Source of the DNA: Conyzicola nivalis_A
Lineage (GTDB): Bacteria > Actinomycetota > Actinomycetes > Actinomycetales > Microbacteriaceae
DNA: 64,000 nucleotides
Assembly: GCF_040548875.1 (NCBI RefSeq)
Contig: NZ_JBEPSJ010000004.1
Location: 248,001 to 312,000 of the forward strand
Direction: 5' to 3'
A model generated the notes under the pieces. The model was not told the DNA's origin and did no database searches. It worked only from the letters and a program-made list of their open reading frames with translations. Every line of letters starts with the position of its first letter. Positions within the stretch are counted from its first letter, which is position 1. A program made the translations under genes and the position numbers. Below are positions 34,008 through 42,800 of this stretch, piece after piece.

Positions 34008-34733
34008 ATGAGCACAGAGCCGAGCGGACAGTACGTGCAGTCGCTCGCACGCGGCCTCTCCGTCATCCGCGCGTTCGACGCCGACCACCCGCGGATGACG
34101 CTCAGCGAGCTCGCCGCCCGCGCCGAGCTCACCCGCGCCACGGCACGCCGCTTTCTGCTCACCCTCGTCGAGCTGGGCTACGTGGCGGGCGACGGCAAGC
34201 ACTTCGCACTCACCCCGCACGTTCTCGAGCTCGGATTCAGCTACCTCTCCGCGCTGTCGCTGCCCGAGGTGGCGCAGCCGCACCTCGAGGCGCTGTCGCG
34301 GGTGGTCGAGGAGTCGACCTCTGCGTCGGTGCTCGACGGCGACGCGATCGTCTACGTCGCGCGGGTTCCGATGCGGCGCATCATGACGGTCGGCATCACC
34401 ATCGGCACCCGGTTTCCGGCCCGCGTCACGTCGATGGGGCGGGTGCTTCTCGCCGCGCAGCCGGATACCGAGTGGCCGGACGACCTCCGGGAGGCTCTCG
34501 CGCTCGTGCGCGAGCAGGGCTGGGCTCTCGTCGACCAGGAGCTCGAGCGGGGCATCCGGTCGGTTGCCGCGCCCCTGCACAGCGCCGACGGCGCCGTGGT
34601 GGCCGCGATCAACGTCTCCAGCACCACGTCGAGCGCGACCCTCGAACGGCTCACCGGCGAGATCCTGCCCGCGCTGCTCGAGACGGCGGGGCGTATCGAC
34701 GCCGCGTTCGCGCACGTGCGCGCCCCCGGCTAG
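34008..34733 (+). CDS. pcaR: IclR-family regulator of the pca genes
   Basis: A 241-residue IclR protein. The N-terminal winged HTH (about 8-65) includes MTLSELAARAELTRATARRFLLTLVELGYV. The C-terminal effector domain shows DAIVYVARVP, FPARVTSMGRVLLA and VAAINVSSTTS. The opening YVQSLARGLSVIRAFD is typical of PcaR/PcaU/PobR-type regulators of aromatic degradation. It is co-directional with pcaF and is expected to act on the two TTCCA-N5-TGGGA sites. Confidence 0.88.
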   Translation: MSTEPSGQYVQSLARGLSVIRAFDADHPRMTLSELAARAELTRATARRFLLTLVELGYVAGDGKHFALTPHVLELGFSYLSALSLPEVAQPHLEALSRVVEESTSASVLDGDAIVYVARVPMRRIMTVGITIGTRFPARVTSMGRVLLAAQPDTEWPDDLREALALVREQGWALVDQELERGIRSVAAPLHSADGAVVAAINVSSTTSSATLERLTGEILPALLETAGRIDAAFAHVRAPG

Positions 34734-34758
34734 TCCCCACTCGGAGCCGGCGGCAGCG

Positions 34759-35136
34759 CTAGTCCTGCGGCACCAGGCGGATCGTGGTGTCGACCGCGTT
34801 CGGGCCGACGACGGTGTTCACGATGCGGGCCCCGTAGCGGTCGTACTTCGCGTGGTACGCGGCGTCGATCGCGGAGTGCGTGTCATCCGCGGCATCCGCG
34901 AACTCGACGTCCCTCTCGACGCCGCCCGCCCTGATCCGCCCGGTGCCGCTCGCCGACGCCCGCACGAACCACGGGTTGGAGGCGCCGTAGGCGGAACGCA
35001 CGTAGAGGTCGTCCGCCACCCGCACGACCCAGATCGTGACGTACGGGCGAAGCGTTCCGTCGCGGCGGCGGGACGAGATCTGCAGCTCTTCGGCCGCGCC
35101 GACACTGTCGAGTTCGCGCTCGCTCCATGAGGTCAT
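34759..35136 (-). CDS. DUF2255-family protein
   Basis: A 125-residue split-barrel-like protein. The family pattern RDGTLRPYVTIWVVRVADDLYVRSAYG, then NPWFVRA and YHAKYDRYG, is clear. It is related to nitroreductase/PPOX-type small barrels; activity is not known. The ATG at 35136 gives MTSWSERELD; an in-frame start further upstream is not needed. It converges on pcaR. Confidence 0.75.
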   Translation of the reverse strand: MTSWSERELDSVGAAEELQISSRRRDGTLRPYVTIWVVRVADDLYVRSAYGASNPWFVRASASGTGRIRAGGVERDVEFADAADDTHSAIDAAYHAKYDRYGARIVNTVVGPNAVDTTIRLVPQD

Positions 35137-35200
35137 GGTTCCAGTGTCGTCCCCCACGGATACTTCGTCGAGGCCGCCGCCGGGAATCGCGCGTCGAGGT

Positions 35201-35644
35201 CTAGCGCGTCGCGAAGAACCCCACCTGCCACCCCTGTGTACGCCTCGCCTGCGGGTTCGCGGTCTGCGACCACGGCGGATAGACGCGGAAGCCGCGCTTG
35301 CCTCCGACCCCGTCGACCGAGACGATGCCGTGCTCGACGAGGGCGGTCTTCGGGAACGCGAACCGGCCGACGCTCTCTCCCTCGCGCACGACGACGACGA
35401 GTAGGTCGACTCCGTCGTCGCTCGGGAACGGGCGGGTCGAGCCGTCGTCGGCGCGCTCCCACACCGTCACGAACAGCCCGACCTTCGTGGGGGTCACCTT
35501 GGCTACCCGCAGGCGCACCGGTCCGGCGTCCGATCGACTAAGGACAGCACCGTACTCGGCGTTGTCGGGCTCGACAAGCGGCGAGGAGCACCCGAACTCC
35601 GCCATCGCCGCCGAGACGTCGGGCCGCACGCTGATCTCAGTCAA
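35201..35644 (-). CDS. MepB-family protein
   Basis: A protein of up to 147 residues with MepB hallmarks: RLRVAKVTPTKVGLFVTVWER, RFAFPKTALVEHGIVS and GKRGFRVYPPWSQTANPQARRTQGWQ. MepB is named from the Staphylococcus mepRAB multidrug locus, but its role is unknown. The TTG at 35644, used here, overlaps the end of the cupin gene by eight bases and lacks a ribosome-binding site; an internal ATG (residue 14) is a possible alternative. Confidence 0.75.
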   Translation of the reverse strand: MTEISVRPDVSAAMAEFGCSSPLVEPDNAEYGAVLSRSDAGPVRLRVAKVTPTKVGLFVTVWERADDGSTRPFPSDDGVDLLVVVVREGESVGRFAFPKTALVEHGIVSVDGVGGKRGFRVYPPWSQTANPQARRTQGWQVGFFATR

Positions 35645-35966
35645 CGACGAACAGTCGCGCGCCGGTCGAGGTGCTCGAGCGGTGCGGCTCCATGTCGGTG
35701 CCGATCTGGTAGCTCTGCCCCGCCGTGAGCACGCTGACCCGGCCGTCGCCGAGCTCGGTGCGCAGCTCGCCGTCGAGCACCAGCAGCACGTGCCCGCGGG
35801 TGCACCAGTGGTCGGCGAGATATCCGGGTGTGTACTCGACCATGCGCAAGCGCACGTCGCCGATCTCTACCCTGCGCCAGAGAGCCTCCCCGCTCTCACC
35901 CGCGTGCACCGTCGTTTCGAGGCCGCTCCAGTCGATGGTGGAGAACGGATGCCCGGCGAGGTTCAT
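35637..35966 (-). CDS. Small cupin of the DHCW-motif type
   Basis: A 109-residue single-domain cupin. The characteristic ADHWCTRGHVLLVLDGEL segment carries the motif histidines and Cys; GQSYQIGTDMEPHRSSTSTGARLFVVD closes the barrel. Such proteins bind a metal or small ligand, with no defined reaction. It overlaps the MepB gene by eight bases and is probably co-transcribed with it. Confidence 0.78.
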   Translation of the reverse strand: MNLAGHPFSTIDWSGLETTVHAGESGEALWRRVEIGDVRLRMVEYTPGYLADHWCTRGHVLLVLDGELRTELGDGRVSVLTAGQSYQIGTDMEPHRSSTSTGARLFVVD

Positions 35967-35999
35967 TCGCGCAGCCTACAAGACGACGCCCGCCGGGCC

Positions 36000-36120
36000 A
36001 TAAAGGTCCGCAACTCACTCAAGGCTCACGACGGTGCCCGGCTCGCAGATCGTGCGTCGTCGCGGCCGCACCTTCGTCATCAACAAGCGGAACCCGCGCA
36101 TGAAGGCGCGTCAGGGTTGA
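36000..36120 (+). pseudogene. rpmJ2: Decayed gene for zinc-free ribosomal protein bL36 (second rpmJ)
   Basis: The bases encode a near-complete cysteine-less L36, but in two frames. Codons 36003-36026 read KVRNSLKA; after seven bases the frame moves, and 36034-36117 read VPGSQIVRRRGRTFVINKRNPRMKARQG followed by TGA. (split: VPGSQIVRRRG, RTFVINKRN, PRMKARQG). The alanine-to-valine gap is seven bases where nine are expected, a two-base deletion. The codon where the ATG should be is ATA (36000-36002). Two independent lesions argue for a pseudogene. The intact cysteine-type L36 would normally lie in the ribosomal operon elsewhere. Confidence 0.8.
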
Positions 36121-36125
36121 GCCGC

Positions 36126-37250
36126 TCAGTTCACCAGGAGGTCGTCGACGGCCTCGCCGACGTCGATGTGCAGGTGGTCGCAGCCGTCGGCGATGTCGGT
36201 CCACCGCGACAGAGCCAGGGTGATGCCCGCGGCGCTGCGGCACTGCGCCTGTCCGACCCGGCTGCCCTCGGGCATGCTCGGGTCGAGCAGGCCGATGAGC
36301 CTGAGCGACCGGGCGTCGGCGCCGGTGAGCGCGACGCCGTCGAGGCTGAAGAAGTCGACGGCTCGCCCGCCGCCGTCCTTGTAGTGCCACGACTCGGCGC
36401 CGGCCCCGAGCAGTTCGGCGGTGCAGTTGCGGTTGATGCTGCTCACCCCCACCTCGTCGAAGTAGCGCACGGCGATGACCATGATCTGCAGGATGCGGGT
36501 GTCGATCCCGCAGCCGGGCACCCGGTCGCCGTTGGCGATCCACCTGATCTGCCTGACGTGGTCGGGCACGAGGCCGCGGAGGCTGCCGTCGTCGGCGTGC
36601 ACGACGAGCTCCTGCGCCAGCACACGGTCGTCGACCGAGATCGGGCAGTCGCTGCCGCCGGCCGCGACGGTGAGCGTCTGCACAATGCGCGCGGCCGGTT
36701 CGAAGAAGCGGGTGTAGTGGTCGGGGTCGGCATTGCGCTGCACCGCGTGGGCGGCGGCGGTGGGCGGCAGCGACTCCCAGCCCGGAACCTCGCCGAGGCG
36801 CTGGAAGAACAGCAGGGCCGACTGGTACGGGTCGAGGCGGGTCGAGCGACTCCCCCACCACGACTGCTGCTGGAACAACCCGACCGACGAGGTCAGCGAG
36901 CCGTCGGGGTTGGTGACGCCGTAGATGTCGTCGCCGTAGGTGAGGTTGCGCAGCGACGACTCTCCGATGGCCGTCATCACGCCGATCACCTGCGCCCGCT
37001 GCGGCAGCCCGGCGTCGGTGGCGGCGTTCATGACCTCCGCCGCGTTGACGAGCTGCTCGCCCTCGAACGCGCCCACCGCGAAGTCGGCCCGGGCGACGAT
37101 CGCAGGGTCGACGGTCCCGGTGCCGCATCCGGTGCCGCGCGACGACGTGACCGTCCCGGTTCCCGACGACAGCACGACCATGGCGGCCACAACGGCGACG
37201 ACGGTCAGCAGCGCCACGCCGCTCGCCACGATCGCCCTACGCGCGGACAC
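36126..37250 (-). CDS. Peptidoglycan hydrolase of a type IV secretion-like cluster (VirB1-like with C-terminal M15-like domain)
   Basis: A 374-residue exported protein. One N-terminal membrane/signal segment (about 5-27) precedes a Cys-containing linker. Residues about 70-155 form a transglycosylase-like domain (VMTAIGESSLRNLTYGDD, then SSVGLFQQQSWWGS and DPYQSALLFFQRL). The C-terminal half has AESWHYKDGGGRAVDFF and the end motif CDHLHIDVG, which resembles the His/Asp zinc pattern of M15-type D,D-peptidases. It would open the wall for the secretion machine. The GTG start lies two bases after the ATPase stop, so it is the last gene of the operon. Domain identities are by eye. Confidence 0.7.
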   Translation of the reverse strand: MSARRAIVASGVALLTVVAVVAAMVVLSSGTGTVTSSRGTGCGTGTVDPAIVARADFAVGAFEGEQLVNAAEVMNAATDAGLPQRAQVIGVMTAIGESSLRNLTYGDDIYGVTNPDGSLTSSVGLFQQQSWWGSRSTRLDPYQSALLFFQRLGEVPGWESLPPTAAAHAVQRNADPDHYTRFFEPAARIVQTLTVAAGGSDCPISVDDRVLAQELVVHADDGSLRGLVPDHVRQIRWIANGDRVPGCGIDTRILQIMVIAVRYFDEVGVSSINRNCTAELLGAGAESWHYKDGGGRAVDFFSLDGVALTGADARSLRLIGLLDPSMPEGSRVGQAQCRSAAGITLALSRWTDIADGCDHLHIDVGEAVDDLLVN

Positions 37251-37252
37251 GG

Positions 37253-38701
37253 TCAGCCGCGTTCGCTCTCCGACGCGGCTAGGCCCTCGTCGGTGTTGCT
37301 CACTTCCGCCTCCCACGACGAGAGGATGTGCTGCACGTGGGTCTCGGGGTGCGAGCCGTACTTGAAGATGTAGTGGCCGTCCTGCAGCCGTTCGATCGTC
37401 TGCGCCGTCTCGGGCGCGAGGCCGAAGGTGCGCTGGCACCAGAGAGCGTCTTCTGGCCGGGACTGCCGGTAGATGCACACCGTCTGGGCCTCCTGGATGA
37501 CCGCCATGCCGGCGGAGTCCCGGGGGATGTCGCTTCCCTTGTGCATCACGAAGACGTTCGAGATGCCCAGCCCGCGCGACAGCTTCTGGTTGGCCTTGAT
37601 CAGCTGCGCCGACGGGCCGCCCACCATGTGCCATCCCTCCTCATAGACGACCGTGGTGGCGTACCCGCGCTCGTCGCGCAGGCGCCCGAGCATCCACATG
37701 TTGCCGATCGCCATCACGACCGGCACGGCGGGGCCGTCGTCGCGCAGCTGGGAGATGTCGAAGGCGGTGAGCTTGCCGCGCAGGTCGACGGTGCTCGAGG
37801 TCTCGCCGTCGAGCAGTCCCCCGTACTCGTCGAGCAGACCGTTGAGGGTCCAGCGCACCGACAGCCCGGCGCGGTGGAGCTCGTCGCGCGCCGCCGACGA
37901 CAGTGCGATGTAGTCGCGGTCGTCGGCGATGCGGCCGAGGTTCGGCAGCACGTCGGCGAGCACGGGCGCCCTCCCGGTTGTGCCGTCGACGGTGCGGCGC
38001 AGGGCCGCCCGCAGCGCCTCCTCCTCCCACTCGTTGAGGGCGTGGTCGCCGCGGGCGAGACGGGTGACGATGTTCAGCAGCCGCCCCTGCCCCTTGATGC
38101 CGGTGCCGCGCATGATGACGGGGTCGAGGAGGTTGAGCTTGGTGCCGCTGCTGTCGGCGGTGAACCGGATCGGCTCGTACCCGTAGTGCCTGGCGACGCC
38201 GGAGTACTCGCCCTCGCCGCCCTGGTCTTTCTTGTCGAACACGACGCAGCGCCGGTTCTTCAGCAGCAGCGGTCGGAGCACCTGGTTGGCCTTGGTGTGC
38301 GTGCTCTTGCCCGCACCGACGTCGCCCATGATGATCACGTTCGGGCTCGACACCTCGCGCGGGATCGAGTTGTAGGCCGTCACCGGGTCGTGGGCGATGG
38401 GGGTACGGGAGAGGATGTCGCGACCCGACACCACCCCGCGGGTGCCGGTCGGCGGGCCGATGATCGCGGTGTTGAGGATCTCGGCCTGCCGGGTGGTCGT
38501 CGGCGCTCCGATGAGCGAGGGTGCGTAGAACCCTGCCCTCGCCGCCCGCGACCGGGTGCGCAGTCGTGTGCCCTTCGTCGGCCAGGGCGAGATCTCGACG
38601 TCGTCTGGAGGCGACTCGGCGGGCGGGACCGTGGCGGGCGGTGCGATGCCGCGCAGCCCGGGCAGCGACCAGATGCGCGACGGTGTCTGATTGCCGGTCA
38701 C
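37253..38701 (-). CDS. VirB4/TraG-like conjugal ATPase domain protein
   Basis: A 482-residue ATPase. Walker A is GDVGAGKST at 126-134; Walker B is VVYEEGWHMV near residue 350, in the DE-to-EE form; the C-terminal QTIERLQDGHYIFKYG part matches VirB4-type motor domains. It lacks membrane helices and lacks the long N-terminal domain of VirB4, which seems to be supplied by the preceding gene. GTG start overlaps the SCO6880 gene stop (GTGA). It should power substrate or pilus assembly in the complex. Confidence 0.78.
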   Translation of the reverse strand: MTGNQTPSRIWSLPGLRGIAPPATVPPAESPPDDVEISPWPTKGTRLRTRSRAARAGFYAPSLIGAPTTTRQAEILNTAIIGPPTGTRGVVSGRDILSRTPIAHDPVTAYNSIPREVSSPNVIIMGDVGAGKSTHTKANQVLRPLLLKNRRCVVFDKKDQGGEGEYSGVARHYGYEPIRFTADSSGTKLNLLDPVIMRGTGIKGQGRLLNIVTRLARGDHALNEWEEEALRAALRRTVDGTTGRAPVLADVLPNLGRIADDRDYIALSSAARDELHRAGLSVRWTLNGLLDEYGGLLDGETSSTVDLRGKLTAFDISQLRDDGPAVPVVMAIGNMWMLGRLRDERGYATTVVYEEGWHMVGGPSAQLIKANQKLSRGLGISNVFVMHKGSDIPRDSAGMAVIQEAQTVCIYRQSRPEDALWCQRTFGLAPETAQTIERLQDGHYIFKYGSHPETHVQHILSSWEAEVSNTDEGLAASESERG

Positions 38702-40362
38702 GAGATCGCCTCCTTCTGCGACTTTCCGGCGAGGCGGGAGTACATCCGGCTCGAGAGCGAGCGACTGCCTCGGGCGATTCCGCGCCCGATAGGCCACGTC
38801 GTCCCCGAGGCGGCTGCTTGGTAGGAGTCGAGCCAGTCGAGCCGTTCTATGCCGAGCGAGGTCGAGCAGGTGTCTTCGAGCTGGCGCGAGGCACGCGCGA
38901 GGGCGTCGCGGCTCGTGACCGAGATCGTCACGTAGCCGACCCATGTCGCGCCGTGGTGGTGCGAGCCGGAGACGAGGTCGAAGCGCCGCCGGTTCGCCGC
39001 GGACATGGCGGCCTCGGTGTCGTCGGCGCTGATCTTGCCGGCCTCGCGTCGGGCGAGGGTCTCGGCCGCGTCACGCACGACGTCCTGCCGCGCCGCGACC
39101 TTCGCCTCCGCCGCAGGCACGAGGCCGATGTGGAACGAGACCGAACGGATGAACTGCAGGTCGTTGCCGATGAGCAGGTCGAGCACCCACAGCTGGGTGC
39201 GCGGCGCGGTGACGAGCGCGTCGGCCGTGATCGCGGCCGTGCGGTGCCACCACCGCACGGGCTCGCCGTCGACCTGCTCGGCGCCGTGCACGACGTGGGC
39301 CGAGAACTCGTCGTGCGATGCGACACCCAGCACGGCCGGGTCGACGTCGGACACGTAGTCGATGGGGCGCGACGGGTCCTGCTGGTGCAGGATGACGGCG
39401 GCCGTCTGCCGCGCGGTCAGGGCGTCGACGTGTCCGAGCCGCGCATCCGTCAGCCCCCGCACGGTCGCATCGATCTCCTGCTTCATCAGCGCCCGCCAGC
39501 CGTCGCGGCCCTGCCCGAACCTGGCCGCGGCGTCGGTGAACGACGGCGTGATCGGCCAGCTGACGGTGACGAAGTGCCGCTGCACCATGGCGTCTTCACC
39601 GGTGAGCCGGAGCACCTCCTCGTAGGAGGCCACGGCGTCGGCCGGGACGTCGTCGTCGAGGCTGTTCAGCACCCAGAACTGCTGCATGGCACTGTCTGCG
39701 GGCAGCACGCGAGTGAGCGTCTGCACGTTTCCGACGAGCGACGAGTGCGGCGCGCGCCCGGCGAGGAAGTGTCCCCACCCCTCGGCGGCTCGGGTCATGA
39801 CCGCCGTGGACTCGATTCCGCGCAGCTGTCCGGTGACCGAGAAGGTGACGGAGAGGTAGTCGTCTTCGCCTGCGGGGGCGTGCCAGGCGATGCCCGGCTC
39901 TTCTCTGGCGTGCTGCAGCCAGCCCATCCCGTCGGCGCCGTCGGGGTGTGCCCGCAGGGCGACGAGTCTCCGGCGTGCCGCGGTCTTCGCCGACTTCCGA
40001 CCGCGTCTCTTCCCTGACCGCGCGTCCTTCACCTCCTGCAGTGCGCGTTCCCACTCCTCGTCGGAGTACGGGGCGAACTCATGGGTTCCGTCGCGCTGGC
40101 GGCTTCTCCAGCGCTGGCTCTTTCGGCGCCGCTCCACGACCGACCCGCGGTGAGTCCTCGCGGTGACGAGCAGGGTGATCCCACAGCCGACGGCGCCGAC
40201 CGCCAGCCCCGGCCACCCGATGAGCGGCGTCAGCACGATCCCCGCGGCGATGAAGAGGGCGAGCATCGCGACCCGCGATCTGGAGTGGGTGCCGCCGAAG
40301 AACGAACGGTGCCCGGTCTCCCCGCCGAGGTAGCGCACGACGGCCCTGCTGGTGTCGGTCAC
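38698..40362 (-). CDS. SCO6880-family protein, VirB3/VirB4 N-terminal-like
   Basis: A 554-residue protein named for S. coelicolor SCO6880. Two closely spaced membrane helices near the N-terminus (about 28-68, VAMLALFIAAGIVLTPLIGW then LAVGAVGCGITLLVT) resemble VirB3/PrgI. The large soluble part has the mixed pattern seen in VirB4 N-terminal domains (FSVTGQLRGIES, QHFVTVSW-like segments) but no Walker motifs. Since the next gene is a VirB4-like motor, the pair may be a split VirB4 with VirB3 fused to its front. GTG start, overlapping the upstream gene (GTGA). Confidence 0.75.
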   Translation of the reverse strand: MTDTSRAVVRYLGGETGHRSFFGGTHSRSRVAMLALFIAAGIVLTPLIGWPGLAVGAVGCGITLLVTARTHRGSVVERRRKSQRWRSRQRDGTHEFAPYSDEEWERALQEVKDARSGKRRGRKSAKTAARRRLVALRAHPDGADGMGWLQHAREEPGIAWHAPAGEDDYLSVTFSVTGQLRGIESTAVMTRAAEGWGHFLAGRAPHSSLVGNVQTLTRVLPADSAMQQFWVLNSLDDDVPADAVASYEEVLRLTGEDAMVQRHFVTVSWPITPSFTDAAARFGQGRDGWRALMKQEIDATVRGLTDARLGHVDALTARQTAAVILHQQDPSRPIDYVSDVDPAVLGVASHDEFSAHVVHGAEQVDGEPVRWWHRTAAITADALVTAPRTQLWVLDLLIGNDLQFIRSVSFHIGLVPAAEAKVAARQDVVRDAAETLARREAGKISADDTEAAMSAANRRRFDLVSGSHHHGATWVGYVTISVTSRDALARASRQLEDTCSTSLGIERLDWLDSYQAAASGTTWPIGRGIARGSRSLSSRMYSRLAGKSQKEAIS

Positions 40363-41696
40363 GAGTCACCACCCCTGCCGATGGTGGTGTCGTCGTCGAC
40401 GGCGCCGCCCGCCCTGCCGGCGGACTTCGAGGTGGAGTGCTTGGCGTTCGTGATCACCGGCACCGACGGCCTCTTGCCCCGTGCCCGCCCCGCACTCTCC
40501 CGCTCGGCGACCGCGGTGGCCGTGGCCGAGCGGGAGGCCGCAGCGTCGGACAGCGCGGCCACCGCCCTCGGCTGCTCGCCGATGACCGACGAGTCGTAGT
40601 CGCGCTGCGAGTCGAACACCAAGGCCCTGGACACGCCGTCCGGCGACGCGGCGCGTTGGCCGAGGCGGTCGGTGGCATCCGAGACGTTGCCCGCCCCGAT
40701 CACGCTCCCCATCGCCGACGGTCCGACCGTGCCGCCGATGAGGATCGGGATCGACGGCGCGAGTCTCAGCAGCAGCAGCGGCGAGAGCGCGGCGACGAAC
40801 AGGGCGATGACGGCGACCAGCAGTTCGACCAGGGTGCGCAGCGCCTGGTCGGCGCCGAACGCCGCTGTGGCGTTGGCCATCATGCTGAACCCGAACCCGA
40901 GCAGGAAGAACAGCAGGGGCTGGGCGGCGAGGAGCCCCACCCACAGCCCGACGAGGCGCAGCCCGAACGACCGCCGGGTGGGGTCGATGATCCAGACCAG
41001 CCCGAGCGGTATCAGCACGCCGGTGAAGTACAGGGTGACGAACTGCATGACGAGCATCAGCAGCACGAGGAACAGCCCGACGAGCATGCCCAGCATGACG
41101 AGCACCGCGATCGGCATGCCGCCGGCGATCTGGTCGGGATCGGCGTCGGTGATCATCGACTGGAACTGGTCGATCACCGCATCGACGGAGTCTTGCACGC
41201 CCCAGGTCACGAAGACGTCGGAGAGCGACTGGAAGAAGGTCACGAGCATGATCCCCGCGGCGGGTCCGAACGTCGCGCCGAGCAGGAACGTGCCGAAGTA
41301 CAGTCCGAGCGAGTCGACCAGCTCCCGCCCCGACTGGCGGCCGCGGGCCGTTCGGATGAACTGGGGGAAGAGCAGCGCGACGGCGACGAAGATCGCCGTG
41401 GCGAACGAGACGCGGTATGCGCTGATGAACCAGTCGGCGCTGAGGTCGGGGAGCGTCGCCGCGGTCAGCGCCGGCAGCACGTCGCCGCTCAGTCCCGCCG
41501 CGGCATCCTGCAGCATCTCGAAGGTGTTCCCCCACGGGTCGGACATGTACGAGACCCCGCCGGGCGGGCTGTTCACCACGTCGCCGAGCCCGCCGACGAT
41601 GCTGCCGATGCCGTCGCTCTCGTCGCCGAACCCTGGCTCGTCGACGGGCTCGTCGAACTCCGGCTCGACGTCGGGGTCAGTCTCGAACCTGGGCAT
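40359..41696 (-). CDS. Polytopic membrane protein, VirB6/TrbL-like
   Basis: A 445-residue protein. An acidic N-terminus (1-40) and about eight membrane helices between residues 85 and 345 are followed by a charged C-terminal tail of about 100 residues. The long hydrophobic blocks (GMLVGLFLVLLMLVMQFVTL, LRLVGLWVGLLAAQPLLFFL) and the position next to a VirB4-like pair fit VirB6/TrbL, the inner-membrane channel scaffold. The ATG at 41696 overlaps the preceding stop by one base (TGATG); another ATG six bases earlier is possible. Confidence 0.75.
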   Translation of the reverse strand: MPRFETDPDVEPEFDEPVDEPGFGDESDGIGSIVGGLGDVVNSPPGGVSYMSDPWGNTFEMLQDAAAGLSGDVLPALTAATLPDLSADWFISAYRVSFATAIFVAVALLFPQFIRTARGRQSGRELVDSLGLYFGTFLLGATFGPAAGIMLVTFFQSLSDVFVTWGVQDSVDAVIDQFQSMITDADPDQIAGGMPIAVLVMLGMLVGLFLVLLMLVMQFVTLYFTGVLIPLGLVWIIDPTRRSFGLRLVGLWVGLLAAQPLLFFLLGFGFSMMANATAAFGADQALRTLVELLVAVIALFVAALSPLLLLRLAPSIPILIGGTVGPSAMGSVIGAGNVSDATDRLGQRAASPDGVSRALVFDSQRDYDSSVIGEQPRAVAALSDAAASRSATATAVAERESAGRARGKRPSVPVITNAKHSTSKSAGRAGGAVDDDTTIGRGGDS

Positions 41697-42382
41697 CAGC
41701 ATCCCCCGCTGAACGGCGTGCCGATCGCGAACAGGTCTTCTGTGGTGCGGGTCCCCTCCGACCGCACGAACGTCCACCGCCCGTCTTCCCATGAGACGGT
41801 GACCGTGATCGAGCCCTTGAGCGACGGGCTCAGCTCGCCGTCTCTCACGAGGGCCGTGCCGATCGACGCGGTGACCGCCTCGGGGGCGGCCGACTCGACG
41901 AAGTAGACGCCCGAGACGGTCGACAGCCAGTACGGCTCCTCCTGGGGCACGAGGCCGCCGGAGAGGTCGGGTTCGGTGTCGAAGAACGCGACGAGGTCGC
42001 GGGTGGGGGCCTCGGCCGAGAGCGCCGACTGCTGAACCTGCTCCGCGTCGGCGGGGTAGGGGTACTGGTTGATCCAGCGCACGAACGCCGCCGCGACCTC
42101 GACGGCGCCCATCTCGCTCTGGTCGGCGGAGTCCTGGGCGGCGCGCACCATCGCCGCGTCGCGTTGCTCTCCCCCGAGGCATCCGGTGACCGCCGCGGCG
42201 CCGGACTCGACCGGCGCCGGCGATTGCGGCGCGGTCGGGTCGGCGCCGCCCGTGGCGCCCGGGCCCGAGTCAGACGAGTACACCCGGACCGCGATCACGA
42301 CGACCGCCGCGACCACCACCACGATCAGCGCCCCGATCGCCCAGCGGCTGCGGAGTCGCGACTTCTGCGGAGCGGCACTCAC
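41696..42382 (-). CDS. Membrane-anchored NTF2-like protein, VirB8-like
   Basis: A 228-residue protein with a short basic cytoplasmic tail, one membrane helix (about 15-34) and an external domain. The domain runs from VTGCLGGEQRDAAMVRAAQ to DLFAIGTPFSGGC with the strand-rich pattern SLKGSITVTVSWEDGRWTFV, typical of the NTF2 fold used by VirB8-type proteins. Two cysteines, near the start of the domain and at the last residue, could form a disulfide. The GTG start and stop are tightly placed within the operon. Confidence 0.65.
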   Translation of the reverse strand: MSAAPQKSRLRSRWAIGALIVVVVAAVVVIAVRVYSSDSGPGATGGADPTAPQSPAPVESGAAAVTGCLGGEQRDAAMVRAAQDSADQSEMGAVEVAAAFVRWINQYPYPADAEQVQQSALSAEAPTRDLVAFFDTEPDLSGGLVPQEEPYWLSTVSGVYFVESAAPEAVTASIGTALVRDGELSPSLKGSITVTVSWEDGRWTFVRSEGTRTTEDLFAIGTPFSGGC

Positions 42383-42391
42383 TGCGGCCGC

Positions 42392-42703
42392 CTATCCGAA
42401 CAGGGCCAGGATCGCACCGACGATGACGCTGATCGCCGCGATCATCCCGAGCGAGAGCGCCGCCCAGGTGACCCGCAGACGGGCGATCCTGTACTCGTTC
42501 GGGTTCTGCGCGTTGGACGCGCTGCCCATGCGGGTGATCCCGAGCAGCAGCACGACGACGCCGATGACGATGCAGATGCCCCAGATCGCCGCGATGAGCT
42601 TCTGCCACAGCTCGGTGAACTCGACGCCGAACACGCTGAAGTCGGGCACGATTCCGTCGAGGGGATTGTCGATGGACTGCAGGAAGCTCTGGATGTGACG
42701 CAC
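42392..42703 (-). CDS. Small two-helix membrane protein, VirB2/pilin-like, first gene of the secretion-like operon
   Basis: A 103-residue protein with two membrane helices (about 32-55 and 80-100) joined by a polar loop (MGSASNAQNPNEYRIAR), the layout of VirB2/TrbC pilin-like subunits. Two GTG codons are possible; the second, at 42703, is chosen because an AGGAGG lies seven bases before it and the first is part of that same element. It begins a run of six genes in the same direction. Confidence 0.7.
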   Translation of the reverse strand: MRHIQSFLQSIDNPLDGIVPDFSVFGVEFTELWQKLIAAIWGICIVIGVVVLLLGITRMGSASNAQNPNEYRIARLRVTWAALSLGMIAAISVIVGAILALFG

Positions 42704-42800
42704 CGACTGCACCTCCTCGTGGTCGCCCGGCAGAAGCCGGAAGTGGGGTGAGAATCGGTGCTCCCATCCCCGCGTGCGGGGTGTTCTGACCTCTTCAGGC

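Noticed and set aside
36000..36120. Functional rpmJ read by programmed frameshift
   Set aside because: No slippery sequence is visible at the shift and the start codon is also lost, so decay is the simpler reading.
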